From Puniceicoccaceae bacterium (GTDB taxonomy: Bacteria; Verrucomicrobiota; Verrucomicrobiia; Opitutales; Coraliomargaritaceae), in NCBI GenBank assembly GCA_002729725.1, contig PBYS01000060.1:1-64000 (forward strand): a DNA stretch of 64,000 nucleotides. The letters run 5' to 3'. This document shows positions 27,140 to 36,010 of this stretch, piece after piece. Every line of letters starts with the position of its first letter. The first letter of the stretch is position 1. A program made the position numbers and the translations under genes. The notes below the pieces were generated by a model. It was not told the origin of the DNA. It did not search any database and saw only the letters and a program-made list of their open reading frames with translations.

Positions 27140-28360
27140 ATGCAAGTGCCAAAAAATTTCGTCGCAGAGCCTTTTGAATATCATCAAGAACTTGAGTTTA
27201 CGGTAGAAAGCCTGACCAACTTAGGGTCCGGAGTCGGTCGTGTGGACGGTTGGGTCGTGATGGTGCCCTTCGTGATCCCGGGCGAGCGGGTCAAAGTGCG
27301 CGTGTTTCGTAACTTCCAAAATTACTCCGACGCGGACTTAGTGGAGATCGTAGAAGCCTCCCCTGATCGCGTAGAGCCGAAGTGTCCGCTCTACACACGT
27401 TGCGGTGGCTGCCAGTATCAGCACATGACTTATGAGCGCCAGCTCAAGGAAAAGACCCAGCACGTAAAGGAACTGATGCTCAAGTTGGGAGAGATCGAGT
27501 ATCCTGTCGATTTGGCGCATGGCTCTCCGCAGGTGTTTAATTATCGATCAAAAATCACACCTCACTACAATCGCCCCGAGCGTGATGGTTCGCAGCCGAT
27601 CGGGTTTCTGCAATATGGCCGTCGCAATCAAATTATCGATGTGGAGCATTGCCCCATCGCGACGGAGGCAATTAATGCAGCCTTGCCCGAGGCTCGGGAA
27701 GAAGCGCGCCGTTCGGGGGGCAAGAAACGCCGTCAGCGCGGCGGCACGCTGCTTATGCGCGATGTTTTGGAAGGCGTTGTCAACAACCCACAAGAGATCG
27801 TCTCAGAGCGCGTAGGTAAGGTCACCTTCCAGTTTAAAGCGGGCGAATTCTTCCAGAACAACCCGTTCATTCTGCCCGAACTGGTCGAATACGTAGCCAC
27901 TGAGGCCTCAACGGAAGGTGCGCGATACTTGGTGGACGCCTATTGTGGCGTCGGGCTCTTCGCGCTCTCTACGGCCAATTCCTTCGAGCAAGTCGCAGGG
28001 GTTGAAATCAGCGAGCCAGCGGTACGCTGGGCACAAGCGAACTGTAAAATCAGCAATATTAAGAACGCACGCTTCGTGATCGGTAAGGCAGAAGCGATCT
28101 TCAACGGCCTAAAATTCCCCGCCGATGAGACTGCAATGGTGATTGATCCACCGCGCAAGGGCTGCGATGAAAGCTTTCGCCAGCAGTTACTGCAGTATCG
28201 CCCGCAGCGCTTGGTCTACGTCTCCTGTGATCCTGCGACTCAGGCACGTGACTTGAAGGAGTTTATTGCAGGCGGCTATAAAATTACACGCATTCAGCCA
28301 TTTGATTTATTTCCACACACACGCCATATAGAGAATGTCGTCTCCTTGAGTCTCGCTTAG
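27140..28360 (+). CDS. TrmA/RlmD-family RNA (uracil-5-)-methyltransferase
   Basis: A 406-residue class I methyltransferase that adds a C5 methyl to uracil in rRNA or tRNA. An N-terminal TRAM domain (GSGVGRVDGWVVMVPFVIPGE) is followed by a cysteine cluster C-x5-C-x2-C (KCPLYTRCGGCQYQ) and a further Cys in VEHCPI that should hold a [4Fe-4S] centre. The SAM motif is VDAYCGVGLFAL; the catalytic Cys is in LVYVSCDPATQARDL; IDPPRKGC is also typical. Which nucleotide it methylates cannot be said from sequence. It diverges from the TrmH gene. Confidence 0.9.
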   Translation: MQVPKNFVAEPFEYHQELEFTVESLTNLGSGVGRVDGWVVMVPFVIPGERVKVRVFRNFQNYSDADLVEIVEASPDRVEPKCPLYTRCGGCQYQHMTYERQLKEKTQHVKELMLKLGEIEYPVDLAHGSPQVFNYRSKITPHYNRPERDGSQPIGFLQYGRRNQIIDVEHCPIATEAINAALPEAREEARRSGGKKRRQRGGTLLMRDVLEGVVNNPQEIVSERVGKVTFQFKAGEFFQNNPFILPELVEYVATEASTEGARYLVDAYCGVGLFALSTANSFEQVAGVEISEPAVRWAQANCKISNIKNARFVIGKAEAIFNGLKFPADETAMVIDPPRKGCDESFRQQLLQYRPQRLVYVSCDPATQARDLKEFIAGGYKITRIQPFDLFPHTRHIENVVSLSLA

Positions 28361-28372
28361 GCTTTGTCGCAA

Positions 28373-28398
28373 TTATATGTTCGCAGCTTATGTATAAT
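28373..28398 (+). promoter_or_regulatory. Possible promoter -10 for aroK
   Basis: A TATAAT hexamer at 28393-28398, preceded directly by TG, lies 20 nt before the TTG at 28418. No clear -35 hexamer is at the right distance. It supports the shorter aroK start, but evidence is only the -10 match. Confidence 0.3.
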
Positions 28399-28417
28399 AT
28401 TTGGCAAAATTTATAGT

Positions 28418-28963
28418 TTGAGTAGAAAAACACAGTATAAACCAAATCTTTATCTGGTTGGCTTCATGGGCGTTGGCAAATCGGCCATTGGTCGGCGAGT
28501 TGCGCGCGAGCTGGGCTTGCGCTTCATTGACTCCGACCATCAGATTGAAAAAGAGCAAGGAATGAAGATTCCTGAGATCTTTGCGAGTGCAGGGGAGTCC
28601 CGTTTTCGAGAATTAGAGCGTCAATTTATTGAAAGCGGACATCCCGAATCTGGCTGTGTGGTCTCCTGCGGCGGCGGTCTTGTTGTGCAACCTGGCATGA
28701 AAGAGATAATTAAGCAGAAGGGACTTGTGATCTGTCTTTTTGCCTCTGCCGAAAGCATCATAGAGCGCACGAGCCGCAATCAAGACCGACCTCTGCTCAA
28801 TGTGCCAGATCCTGCCGCTAAGGTTCGCGAACTCTTGGCCGAACGTGAGCCCATTTATATGGATTGCGGCGCCTGTATCACCACCGAAGGCCGCACGATT
28901 CCGGAAGTTGTGCGCCATATGATTCGAACATACAAATCGATCTCCCGTAACTACAAGAAGTAG
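28418..28963 (+). CDS. aroK: Shikimate kinase
   Basis: AroK phosphorylates shikimate at O3 in the chorismate pathway. The P-loop is VGFMGVGKSAIGRR; DSDHQIEKE carries the substrate-binding Asp, SRFRELERQ the conserved Arg-Glu, and SCGGGLV the glycine-rich shikimate-binding loop. The lid Arg is in NQDRPLLN. I place the start at the TTG at 28418 (181 residues), because the frame from 28364 adds a hydrophobic, unconserved tail over a likely -10 box. Confidence 0.88.
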   Translation: MSRKTQYKPNLYLVGFMGVGKSAIGRRVARELGLRFIDSDHQIEKEQGMKIPEIFASAGESRFRELERQFIESGHPESGCVVSCGGGLVVQPGMKEIIKQKGLVICLFASAESIIERTSRNQDRPLLNVPDPAAKVRELLAEREPIYMDCGACITTEGRTIPEVVRHMIRTYKSISRNYKK

Positions 28964-29277
28964 CTAGCCGTCACATCACTCTGCCGCGGAATGTAAGTAG
29001 CGTCCTTTGAAGTAATATAATTTACCGGATTCAGCTATAGAGTCGACTCATTCGGTTTAATTAAACTGATTCAATGGGCTCTATTGTTGATTCTCGGTGG
29101 TTTTGTCGAGAAGTGAAATCTCATTGGATTTCAAACGAATTGGTCGATTCTGCTGCATTTTACTATACCCAGGTATAGTAAAGCAGCCAAAACCGTTTCA
29201 ATTGAACTGATTTTATTGGTTTTTAAAATTAACGTGTCCGCGGCGTATACATCTAAAAGAAATCTAGTTATTGCCCA
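28964..29277. other. Gene-free gap with palindrome and degenerate direct repeat
   Basis: These 314 nt hold no credible gene and are AT-rich. Two versions of one degenerate segment (29055-29078 and 29194-29219) share GTTT, AATT, AACTGATT and an ATxGG end. Between them lies a long palindrome (29152-29187). The arrangement looks regulatory or like a dead mobile fragment. Confidence 0.5.
29152..29187. promoter_or_regulatory. Strong palindrome, candidate operator or hairpin
   Basis: TTTACTATACC (29159-29169) and GGTATAGTAAA (29172-29182) are perfect 11-nt arms around a CA spacer. GCTGC and GCAGC extend the pairing outside a 2-nt bulge. There is no T run, so a terminator is unlikely. It could bind a dimeric regulator or form a cruciform/RNA hairpin. 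Confidence 0.6.
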
Positions 29278-29682
29278 TTAAGCCGACCAGGCAGCTTCAA
29301 TTTTTTTCAACAGATCCTCGGGTGGCCGTTGTGCTTGTCCGTTGCCATCCATGAAGCCGTGGCTGGATGTTCCAGTCACCAGCAGTTCTTCGCCGCGGCG
29401 AACTTCATACTCAAAGTGCATGCGTGCGCGTGGTTTCTTGCGCATGAAGAGGTGCACCTCGAGGTGATCGTCGAAGCGTGCGGGACGTTTGTAGGCGGCA
29501 CTCACGGTCAGCACGGGCAAAAAGAGTCCGCGGGCTTCGATCTCGCGATAAGGAATCCCGATCTGATCGAGCATTTGTATGCGGGCGGTCTCAAACCACA
29601 CTAAATAGTTGCTGTGATACACCACATCCATGCGGTCGGTTTCGGCATAGCGCACGCGAATCTTAGAAATACTGTGAATCAT
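29278..29682 (-). CDS. YbgC/FadM-family acyl-CoA thioesterase
   Basis: This 134-residue hot-dog-fold protein hydrolyses acyl-CoA thioesters. The motif RYAETDRMDVVYHSNYLVWFE contains the catalytic Asp and the H-S-N-Y-L-V-W-F-E helix that defines the 4HBT/YbgC group. The rest (ARIQMLDQIG, RPARFDDHLEVHLF) fits. Two HAD phosphatase genes on the same strand lie upstream; the 84-nt gap holds a short A/T-rich repeat (GAATTACGAATTAGGAATT). Confidence 0.9.
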   Translation of the reverse strand: MIHSISKIRVRYAETDRMDVVYHSNYLVWFETARIQMLDQIGIPYREIEARGLFLPVLTVSAAYKRPARFDDHLEVHLFMRKKPRARMHFEYEVRRGEELLVTGTSSHGFMDGNGQAQRPPEDLLKKIEAAWSA

Positions 29683-29766
29683 TAGAAATTGGGAATTACG
29701 AATTAGGAATTGGAGACGCTTTTAGATCAGTCTCGTTCTCTTAATTTAGATACTGAAAGATTATGA

Positions 29767-30444
29767 TTAAGACTCTGAGATTGTGATCGATTCACCGAGT
29801 TCGGTTAAAGAATTGAAGGCGGCCTCCGCGCCGGCTGCTCGTAGCTCTGCGACAGAGTGCGCACCAGTGGCCACACAGTAGCACGTGAGGCCCGCGTTTT
29901 GAGCTACAGCGACATCGGTGGGAGAGTCGCCGATCATAATGGCGCCCTCGGACTTGGCCGAGATCTGCTCTAGCACGTGCTGAGTCAGCTCTTGTTGCGG
30001 CTTTTGCCACTGTGTATCCACACTGCCCACGCAGACGGGGATGTATTTCGCAAAGCCCGCATAGCGACTGACTTTGCGCGCCGTATCGCCGTGCTTATTA
30101 GTGAAGAGGGCTTGTGGGATGCGTGCTTGGTAGGCGCGTTCGATCAAGTCCATGCCCCCGGGTAAAATAATCAAGCCATCAAACATAATTTGCGGGAAGC
30201 GTGCGCGAAAGGCTTTGCCAGCTTCCTCCAAACGATCGGAGGCTACGAAGAGGCTCATCGTCTCGGCCATCGTGCCGCCCAAGCTGCGGCGAATGGCATC
30301 ATCGCTAGGAGCGGGATAGCCCATGTTGGTAATGACCTCGCCATAGCAACGAATGATCGCAGCCGTTTGATCAATCAGTGTGCCGTCCATATCCCAAAGT
30401 ATGGCCGACGGGCAAGGGAGCGGTGTGGATGCGTTGTCTTCCAT
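29767..30444 (-). CDS. HAD-family phosphatase (phosphoglycolate phosphatase-like), copy 2
   Basis: A 225-residue HAD hydrolase. Motif I is LWDMDGTLID (nucleophile and acid Asp), motif II the Thr in ALFTNKHGDT, motif III the Lys in WQKPQQE, motif IV AIMIGDSPTDV. The C1 cap domain gives the Gph-like class. Its start overlaps the stop of the next HAD gene (ATGA at 30441-30444), and the two proteins resemble each other, so this is a tandem duplication. Substrate unknown; phosphoglycolate or a sugar phosphate would be typical. Confidence 0.85.
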   Translation of the reverse strand: MEDNASTPLPCPSAILWDMDGTLIDQTAAIIRCYGEVITNMGYPAPSDDAIRRSLGGTMAETMSLFVASDRLEEAGKAFRARFPQIMFDGLIILPGGMDLIERAYQARIPQALFTNKHGDTARKVSRYAGFAKYIPVCVGSVDTQWQKPQQELTQHVLEQISAKSEGAIMIGDSPTDVAVAQNAGLTCYCVATGAHSVAELRAAGAEAAFNSLTELGESITISES

Positions 30445-31112
30445 TATGCTGTGCAGGCTTCAGGCTCCAGTCCGAAGACCTTTTGGCCGAGCTCGTACAG
30501 GTCTTTATGCACATGTTCGGAGACAATGTATTCGGAGAGTTGTTCGGCGCTATGGCTGCCCGTGGCGACCAAATGGCATGTCAGGCAGCCGGCCTCGGCG
30601 GCGGCGAGGTCGTAGGGAGAGTCGCCGACCATGATGGCTTCTTCGGAGGCGCAGTCCATTTGCTCCAGTGCGTAAGCGGTGAAGAGCGGATCAGGCTTGC
30701 GGTAGGGGCACTCTGGCTCACCGGTGCCGATAATGACGTCCAGCCACTGGTCGAGGCCGAGATGTGCTAGCACATCGCGCGTGTCGCCGGCATATTTATT
30801 GGTAAAGACGCCCAACTTGTCGCCGCGTGCCTTGAGGGCCTGCAAGAGCCATTCTGCGCCGGGTAGGGTAAAGACGTCGTCGAAAATAATTTCTGCGAAG
30901 TGTTTGCGAAATAAAGGCTCCGCAGCGGGCACATTGGCCTCGCCGCATAGTTTCGTGAGCGTGATCGGCACGGAGCCACCCACGGTCGCTCGCACGGTAG
31001 CGTAGTCACTCTCCGGTAGACCAAGCTCGCGCTGGGCGTAGGCCACGCTCTTATGAATCGTGGTAAAGTGGTCGATCAAAGTGCCGTCCAGGTCAAATAG
31101 GATGTATTGCAT
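30444..31112 (-). CDS. HAD-family phosphatase (phosphoglycolate phosphatase-like), copy 1
   Basis: A 222-residue HAD hydrolase with motif I FDLDGTLIDHF, the Thr of motif II in GVFTNKYAGDT, the Lys of motif III in YRKPDPL and motif IV IMVGDSPYDLAAAE. It is translationally coupled to its paralogue through a shared ATGA. It diverges from the mlaE gene, so the stretch 31113-31198 should hold promoters for both directions. Confidence 0.85.
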   Translation of the reverse strand: MQYILFDLDGTLIDHFTTIHKSVAYAQRELGLPESDYATVRATVGGSVPITLTKLCGEANVPAAEPLFRKHFAEIIFDDVFTLPGAEWLLQALKARGDKLGVFTNKYAGDTRDVLAHLGLDQWLDVIIGTGEPECPYRKPDPLFTAYALEQMDCASEEAIMVGDSPYDLAAAEAGCLTCHLVATGSHSAEQLSEYIVSEHVHKDLYELGQKVFGLEPEACTA

Positions 31113-31198
31113 GATAAAATGTGCTTTATAAGAAAACGTATTCGCTACAGGCTAGGTGCATTATGCATGGCTCGTTTGCTCTCTTTGGCAAGCGTGCG

Positions 31199-32353
31199 AT
31201 GGGCACTTTTGCAAACATGAGCAATATGAAGCAGACCGCAGACTGGAGCACTCGTCGAAAAAAGGACGTCTTTATCGTCCATTTTTCGGGCGCTTGGGTG
31301 ATGGAGCAGGTCCAGCCCAAGATGGACAGCTTGCGCATGGATATCGAGTCTGAAGCGGGGCTGAGCACAGTGCATTTAGAAGCCGACCACCTGACCGGTT
31401 GGGATAGCTCGCTGCTCGTTACCGTGCGTCAGATTTATGACTGGGCAGATTCACGAGGCTTGCAGATACAGCTGGATGGCATGCCAGAGGGCGTGCAAAA
31501 TTTAGTAAAACTCTCCCGGGCAGTGCCGGAGAATAAGCAAGTCGAAGAGGATGCGAGTGATGATTTCTTTACCCGAGTGGGCGAGGGCAGTCTGGGCGCT
31601 TATCGTGGATTAAATGGATATTTTGAGTTTTTGGGGAATTTATTCATACATGCCTGCGCGTTCCTGCGCGGCAAAGGGCGCATTCGAGCTAAAGATTTCA
31701 TGTTAATCCTGCAGGCGACAGGAGCACAGGCAGTTCCGATCGTATCTCTGCTAAGTTTTCTGACCGGGCTGATCATCGCATTCATCGGCGTCATCCAGCT
31801 ACAAAAATTTGCGGCTGATATATACGTGGCCGACTTGGTGGGACTGGCGACGACTCGCGAATTAGGAGCCGTCATGGCCGGTGTGATTATGGCAGGTCGA
31901 ACCGGGGCCTCCTTTGCGGCACAAATTGGTAGCATGCAGGTGAATGAAGAGGTGGATGCGCTCACAAGCTTTGGCATCGAGCCGATGCAATTTCTAGTGC
32001 TACCGCGGGTTGTCGCTCTGGTATTAATGATGCCCTTATTGTGTGCCTGTGCCGACTTCGTCGCGATGCTGGGGGGCATGGTAGTCGCGGTGATGATTTC
32101 CGAAGTCAGCATCGCACAATACTGTAATCAAATTCAAGCGGCAGTGGCGCTTACTGATCTTGGAGTGGGAATCTTTAAGAGCGCCGTCTTTGGCTTGATC
32201 ATTGCGCTGGCAGGCTGTTATCGAGGCTTAAATTGCGGTCGCGATGCGAGCTCAGTCGGGCGAGCGGCGACCTCGGCTGTGGTGACTTCGATTACTTGGA
32301 TCGTGGTCGCCGATGCGATCTTTGCTGTTATGTTTCACCTCTTAGGGATTTAA
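31199..32353 (+). CDS. mlaE: STAS-MlaE fusion, phospholipid ABC transporter permease
   Basis: The first 120 or so residues form a STAS domain (KKDVFIVHFSGAW ... VHLEADHLTGWDSSLLV), as in MlaB, joined to an MlaE-type permease. The permease shows the family pattern GLIIAFIGVIQLQ, GLATTRELGAVMAGVIMAGRTG and SFGIEPMQFLVLPR and about five membrane segments. The complex moves phospholipid between the inner membrane and an MCE protein, helping to keep the outer membrane asymmetric. I take the ATG at 31199 as the start; 31217 is possible. The stop overlaps the mlaF start (TAATG). Confidence 0.9.
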   Translation: MGTFANMSNMKQTADWSTRRKKDVFIVHFSGAWVMEQVQPKMDSLRMDIESEAGLSTVHLEADHLTGWDSSLLVTVRQIYDWADSRGLQIQLDGMPEGVQNLVKLSRAVPENKQVEEDASDDFFTRVGEGSLGAYRGLNGYFEFLGNLFIHACAFLRGKGRIRAKDFMLILQATGAQAVPIVSLLSFLTGLIIAFIGVIQLQKFAADIYVADLVGLATTRELGAVMAGVIMAGRTGASFAAQIGSMQVNEEVDALTSFGIEPMQFLVLPRVVALVLMMPLLCACADFVAMLGGMVVAVMISEVSIAQYCNQIQAAVALTDLGVGIFKSAVFGLIIALAGCYRGLNCGRDASSVGRAATSAVVTSITWIVVADAIFAVMFHLLGI

Positions 32354-33120
32354 TGATGCCGCACCAATCCACCGCGATCACAGTCAAGAATCTCACCATG
32401 GCCTATGGGGATTATATCGTTATGCGCTCGCTTAATTTCACTGCACAGCGCAGTGAAATTAAAGTGATCATCGGAGGCAGTGGATGCGGAAAAAGCACCT
32501 TGCTCAAGCATCTTGTGGGGCTGGAAAAAGCCGCAAGTGGAGAGATCTTTTACGAGGACCAGCGCTTCCACCCCGACAGCGCCGAGGCCGCGCAAATTAG
32601 GCGTCAGTTTGGCGTGTCCTTTCAAAGTGGGGCCTTGTGGAGCTCCATGACATTGCAGGAAAATGTGGCCTTACCCCTAGAGCAATATACGCAGCTCTCT
32701 GCGTCAGAGATTCGAGATTTGGTCGAGTTTAAGCTTTCACTAGTAGGCCTCGCTGGCTTTGGCCACCGCTATCCCTCCGAGTTGAGTGGCGGCATGCAAA
32801 AGCGCGCGGGGCTGGCACGTGCCATCGCACTCGACCCTAAGATTTTGTTTTTCGATGAGCCCTCTGCGGGCTTGGACCCGCTTAGTTCAAGACGGCTGGA
32901 TGATTTAATATTAGAACTGCGCGACGCCCTTGGAGCGACGGTCATTGTCGTCACGCACGAGCTTGCGAGTATTTTTAGTATAGCAGATACCGCGCTCTTT
33001 TTGGATGCCGAGAGCAAGACTGCGCTCTGTGATGGCAACCCGAACGATCTAGTCGAAGATGCACAGACTGAGCCTAAAGTGCGTCGATTCTTGACACGTG
33101 GCGACAGTGATAACCATTGA
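32353..33120 (+). CDS. mlaF: Phospholipid ABC transporter ATP-binding protein
   Basis: The ATPase of the Mla system, 255 residues. Walker A is GGSGCGKST, the Q-loop region GVSFQSGALWSSMT is typical of MlaF, the signature is LSGGMQKRAGLARA, Walker B is ILFFDEPSAGLDP, and the H-loop is VTHE. The start at 32353 overlaps the mlaE stop, and translation is probably coupled. A longer frame from 32233 runs back into mlaE and is not used. Confidence 0.93.
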   Translation: MMPHQSTAITVKNLTMAYGDYIVMRSLNFTAQRSEIKVIIGGSGCGKSTLLKHLVGLEKAASGEIFYEDQRFHPDSAEAAQIRRQFGVSFQSGALWSSMTLQENVALPLEQYTQLSASEIRDLVEFKLSLVGLAGFGHRYPSELSGGMQKRAGLARAIALDPKILFFDEPSAGLDPLSSRRLDDLILELRDALGATVIVVTHELASIFSIADTALFLDAESKTALCDGNPNDLVEDAQTEPKVRRFLTRGDSDNH

Positions 33121-33154
33121 TCTAGCGCTAAAATTCACCCAAACCTAGCTAACA

Positions 33155-34174
33155 GTGAAACGAAACTCTCCAAATCCTAGAATGATCGGTGCTTTTGTCA
33201 CGGTGATGCTCCTGCTCATCGTAGGGATGGTGATGTATTTTGGCTCGGCCAACTTTCTGAATCGTTCGACTCAATTCATTTTGTTTTTCGATCAATCCGT
33301 GAACGGATTATTAGTCGGCTCGCCCGTCAAATTCCGCGGCGTGCCGGTGGGGGAAGTCAAGCGTATCATGATTCGAGCGGAGGGGCAGCGCGAGGACTCG
33401 ACGGCGATCCCCGTCGTTATAGAAATCAATCGTTCGCGCTTGGAAAACGACCTTGGGGTTTCACGCACAGCCTTTGCGCCGGAATCGATTCATGAATCGC
33501 TTGAGCGCGGCCTGGTGGCGCAGCTCAACTTAGAAAGTGTTATCACCGGGCAACTCTTTGTCGAATTCAGCTTCGAACCCGCAAAGGCTTTTTCTGCAGA
33601 AACACATATCGATCATCTCAACGAAAGCATAGATATCGTTGAAATCCCGACTCTGAATTCTTCGCTCGACCAGATCACGGCCGACTTGGCGCAGATCATT
33701 GCCGATATCAAAGACCTCGACCTGCAGGAGTTGAGCGAGAATATTAATACATTAATCATCAGTGCGACCACACAGCTGCAAGGGCTCGATACCGCAGCGA
33801 TCAGCACTTCTATTACCGGTACCGCCGATGAAATTCAGAATTTCATCGCTTCGAAGCAATTTAAGCAATCGGTTGACGCGATGCGTATCGCCTTCGATCA
33901 AGTGAGCGCCACTGCGCGGTCATTTAACATCGAAGAGGGCCCGCTGGCCGACACCATCGACACTTGGAGTGCTCAAATTACCCAAACGCTCGATAGTTTT
34001 GATCGTCTGAGTAACGAGGCCAGCGCACTCATAGAGCCTGGCTCTGACCTGCGTCACGAGTTCGAGTCGATGTTGCGTGAATTAGTGCGCACCGCTCGTT
34101 CGATTCGCTTACTCTCCGAATATATAGAACGTAACCCCAACGCCATACTCACTGGACGTAGCCAGGAAGAGTAG
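33155..34174 (+). CDS. mlaD: MCE-family lipid-binding protein
   Basis: A 339-residue protein with one N-terminal membrane anchor (MIGAFVTVMLLLIVGMVMYF) and an MCE domain (FFDQSVNGLLVGSPVKFRGV ... GEVKRIMI). It should form the periplasmic ring of the Mla complex and hand lipid onward. The C-terminal 160 residues are helical and coiled-coil-like. It starts at a GTG (33155), 34 nt after mlaF. The next gene encodes a lipoprotein, which completes the set. Confidence 0.9.
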   Translation: MKRNSPNPRMIGAFVTVMLLLIVGMVMYFGSANFLNRSTQFILFFDQSVNGLLVGSPVKFRGVPVGEVKRIMIRAEGQREDSTAIPVVIEINRSRLENDLGVSRTAFAPESIHESLERGLVAQLNLESVITGQLFVEFSFEPAKAFSAETHIDHLNESIDIVEIPTLNSSLDQITADLAQIIADIKDLDLQELSENINTLIISATTQLQGLDTAAISTSITGTADEIQNFIASKQFKQSVDAMRIAFDQVSATARSFNIEEGPLADTIDTWSAQITQTLDSFDRLSNEASALIEPGSDLRHEFESMLRELVRTARSIRLLSEYIERNPNAILTGRSQEE

Positions 34175-34182
34175 TCTCGACA

Positions 34183-34758
34183 ATGAAATGCATCCCCATA
34201 ATCGCGCTCGCTCTGAGCATGCTGCTCAGCGGCTGTGTCAATCTTAAGCCCAAGCCAGACCGCACGCAGCTCTTTATGCTGGCATCAGAAGTTGCCGTAG
34301 TGAGCGAAGTCGCTGGCAAGCCGGAGTGCTATGTCGGGCGCGTCGAACTGCCTGGCTATCTCGAAGGTAAGCGCATCTATTACCGCTCCCCGAATGGTGA
34401 ACTCGACTCGGTGGCTGGTTCACGCTGGGCAGAGCCTTTGCGGCCCGCACTCCCCAGCGCCTTGGCCATGCATTTGCAAGCAACTGGTCGCGTAAATGTG
34501 CGTGCCTATTACCCTTGGCAAAACACTGTGCGTGAGGGGGCCACGGTATCGGTTCAATTTGAGCGCTTCAGCGCCAACGCGAAGGGTGCAGTCGAAGTGA
34601 TCGCGCAGTGGCAGATTACCAAGCCGAACGGCAGCGTAGAGTCCGGGCGCTTTATTGCGCCTCGCACCACTTGGGACCGCGAGAATACGGCCGATTATGT
34701 GGCCAAATTTGACGCCGCCCTGGCCGCTCTGGCAGCGACGATCGCTCAACAGTTCTAG
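34183..34758 (+). CDS. ABC-type transport auxiliary lipoprotein (DUF330/PqiC-like)
   Basis: The 191 residues begin with a lipoprotein signal peptide and lipobox (LSMLLSGC, acylated Cys at about 18). The rest fits the ABC_trans_aux/PqiC family (YYLS-like strand, AEPLRPALPSALAMHL, VNVRAYY), whose members sit in the periplasm beside MCE systems. It follows mlaD by 8 nt and ends the operon. Confidence 0.82.
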   Translation: MKCIPIIALALSMLLSGCVNLKPKPDRTQLFMLASEVAVVSEVAGKPECYVGRVELPGYLEGKRIYYRSPNGELDSVAGSRWAEPLRPALPSALAMHLQATGRVNVRAYYPWQNTVREGATVSVQFERFSANAKGAVEVIAQWQITKPNGSVESGRFIAPRTTWDRENTADYVAKFDAALAALAATIAQQF

Positions 34759-34763
34759 TTGCC

Positions 34764-36010
34764 ATGACAGATCGTAGCAATCTTTGGAAGGCCCTAGGCC
34801 CCGGTATACTCGTCGCCTGTGCCGCAGTTGGCGGCTCGCACTTGGTCTGGTCGACCCGCGCAGGGGCGGAATTTGGTTGGTCATTGCTGTGGCTTGTGCT
34901 CTTGGCCAACGCATTGAAGTTTCCCTTTTTTTTGTATGGGCAACGCTATACGGCCGCCACCGGCGAGAGCCTGCTGGCGGGCTATAAACGACTCGGGATC
35001 GGCTATGTTTGGATCTTTCTCGCGGTCAATATCTTGACCGGCACTACAACATCGCGGGCGTGAGCATGCTCAGCGGTGCCTTGCTCACCGGCTACGGCAT
35101 CACAGGTATCTCGGTGCCCTTTATTACTGTAGGGGTGCTCTTCATCTGTGCCGCGCTATTGCTGGTGGGGCATTACAAATTGCTCGATTCCTTGGCGAAG
35201 GTCATTATCGCGCTGCTCGGCATCAGCACCCTAGTGGCGGTTGCCCTGGCGATTCCCAACCGCCCCGAGCTGGCGGCTGATTTTGTGGCTCCCAGCCCAT
35301 ATCAGTGGGCCTCGTTTGCCTTTTTGATTAGCCTGCTAGGCTGGATGCCTGCGCCGATTGATTTGTCTGCCTGGTCTTCACTTTGGATGTTTAGTCGCGA
35401 GAAGCAGACCGGCCACTTTGCCACGGTCAAAGAGTCCGCGATCGACTTCTATGTGGGCTATTTCTCTGCCGTCGGTTTGGCCATTTTATTTATTTCGCTG
35501 GGCGCGCTGGTGATGTTTGGCAGTTCCGAGAGCTTTGCGGCGGGCGGTGTAGGTTTTTCGCAGCAACTCGTGAGTCTGTATACCGACACGATCGGTGATT
35601 GGTCGCACCTTTTGATTTTGTCGGCTGCTTTCATTACTATGTTCAGCACCACCTTGACTTGCTTGGATGGCTATCCGCGCTCATTGGCGGCTTGCTGCGC
35701 GCTGATTAAAGACCTGCCTGCGGAGGCCTTTATGCGCATTCAAAAAGTTTGGATTTTGATTTCTGCGCTCTTGGCCAGTGTGGTGGTGCTTTGCTTTGTG
35801 CAAAATTTACTACAACTGCTCAGCTTCGCCGCCATCGTCTCCTTTATCACGTCGCCAGCCTTGGCCTATATCAACTATAGGGTGATGAATGGAGCCAATG
35901 TGCCCGAGGCTTACCGTCCAGGACCGGCGCTTAAAGCACTCAGCTGGGCGGGCCTGCTGTTCTTTACCGTGATGACTTCTGGCTATCTTTACGTGACCTT
36001 TGTTCGTTAG
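34764..36010 (+). pseudogene. Nramp-like metal transporter with one frameshift
   Basis: Two frames (34764-35063 and 35009-36010) join into one protein of about 415 residues with 11 or so membrane segments. The first part ends TGTTTSRA after a shift near 35046-35050, where the sense would continue IAGVSMLSGALL. One lost base would explain it. The first membrane segment has AAVGGSHLVWSTRAGAEFG, where canonical Nramp has D-P-G-N, and the sixth has GWMPAPIDLSAWSS in place of M-P-H. This variant group also occurs in Bacteroidota and may use other ions. A sequencing error cannot be excluded. The stop overlaps the next gene's stop on the other strand. Confidence 0.75.

Noticed and set aside
29690-29720. 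GAATTACGAATTAGGAATT run
   Set aside because: Low-complexity intergenic sequence with no pairing or position that suggests a function.
32233-32352. Upstream start for mlaF
   Set aside because: It reads another frame of mlaE; the TAATG overlap gives the natural start.
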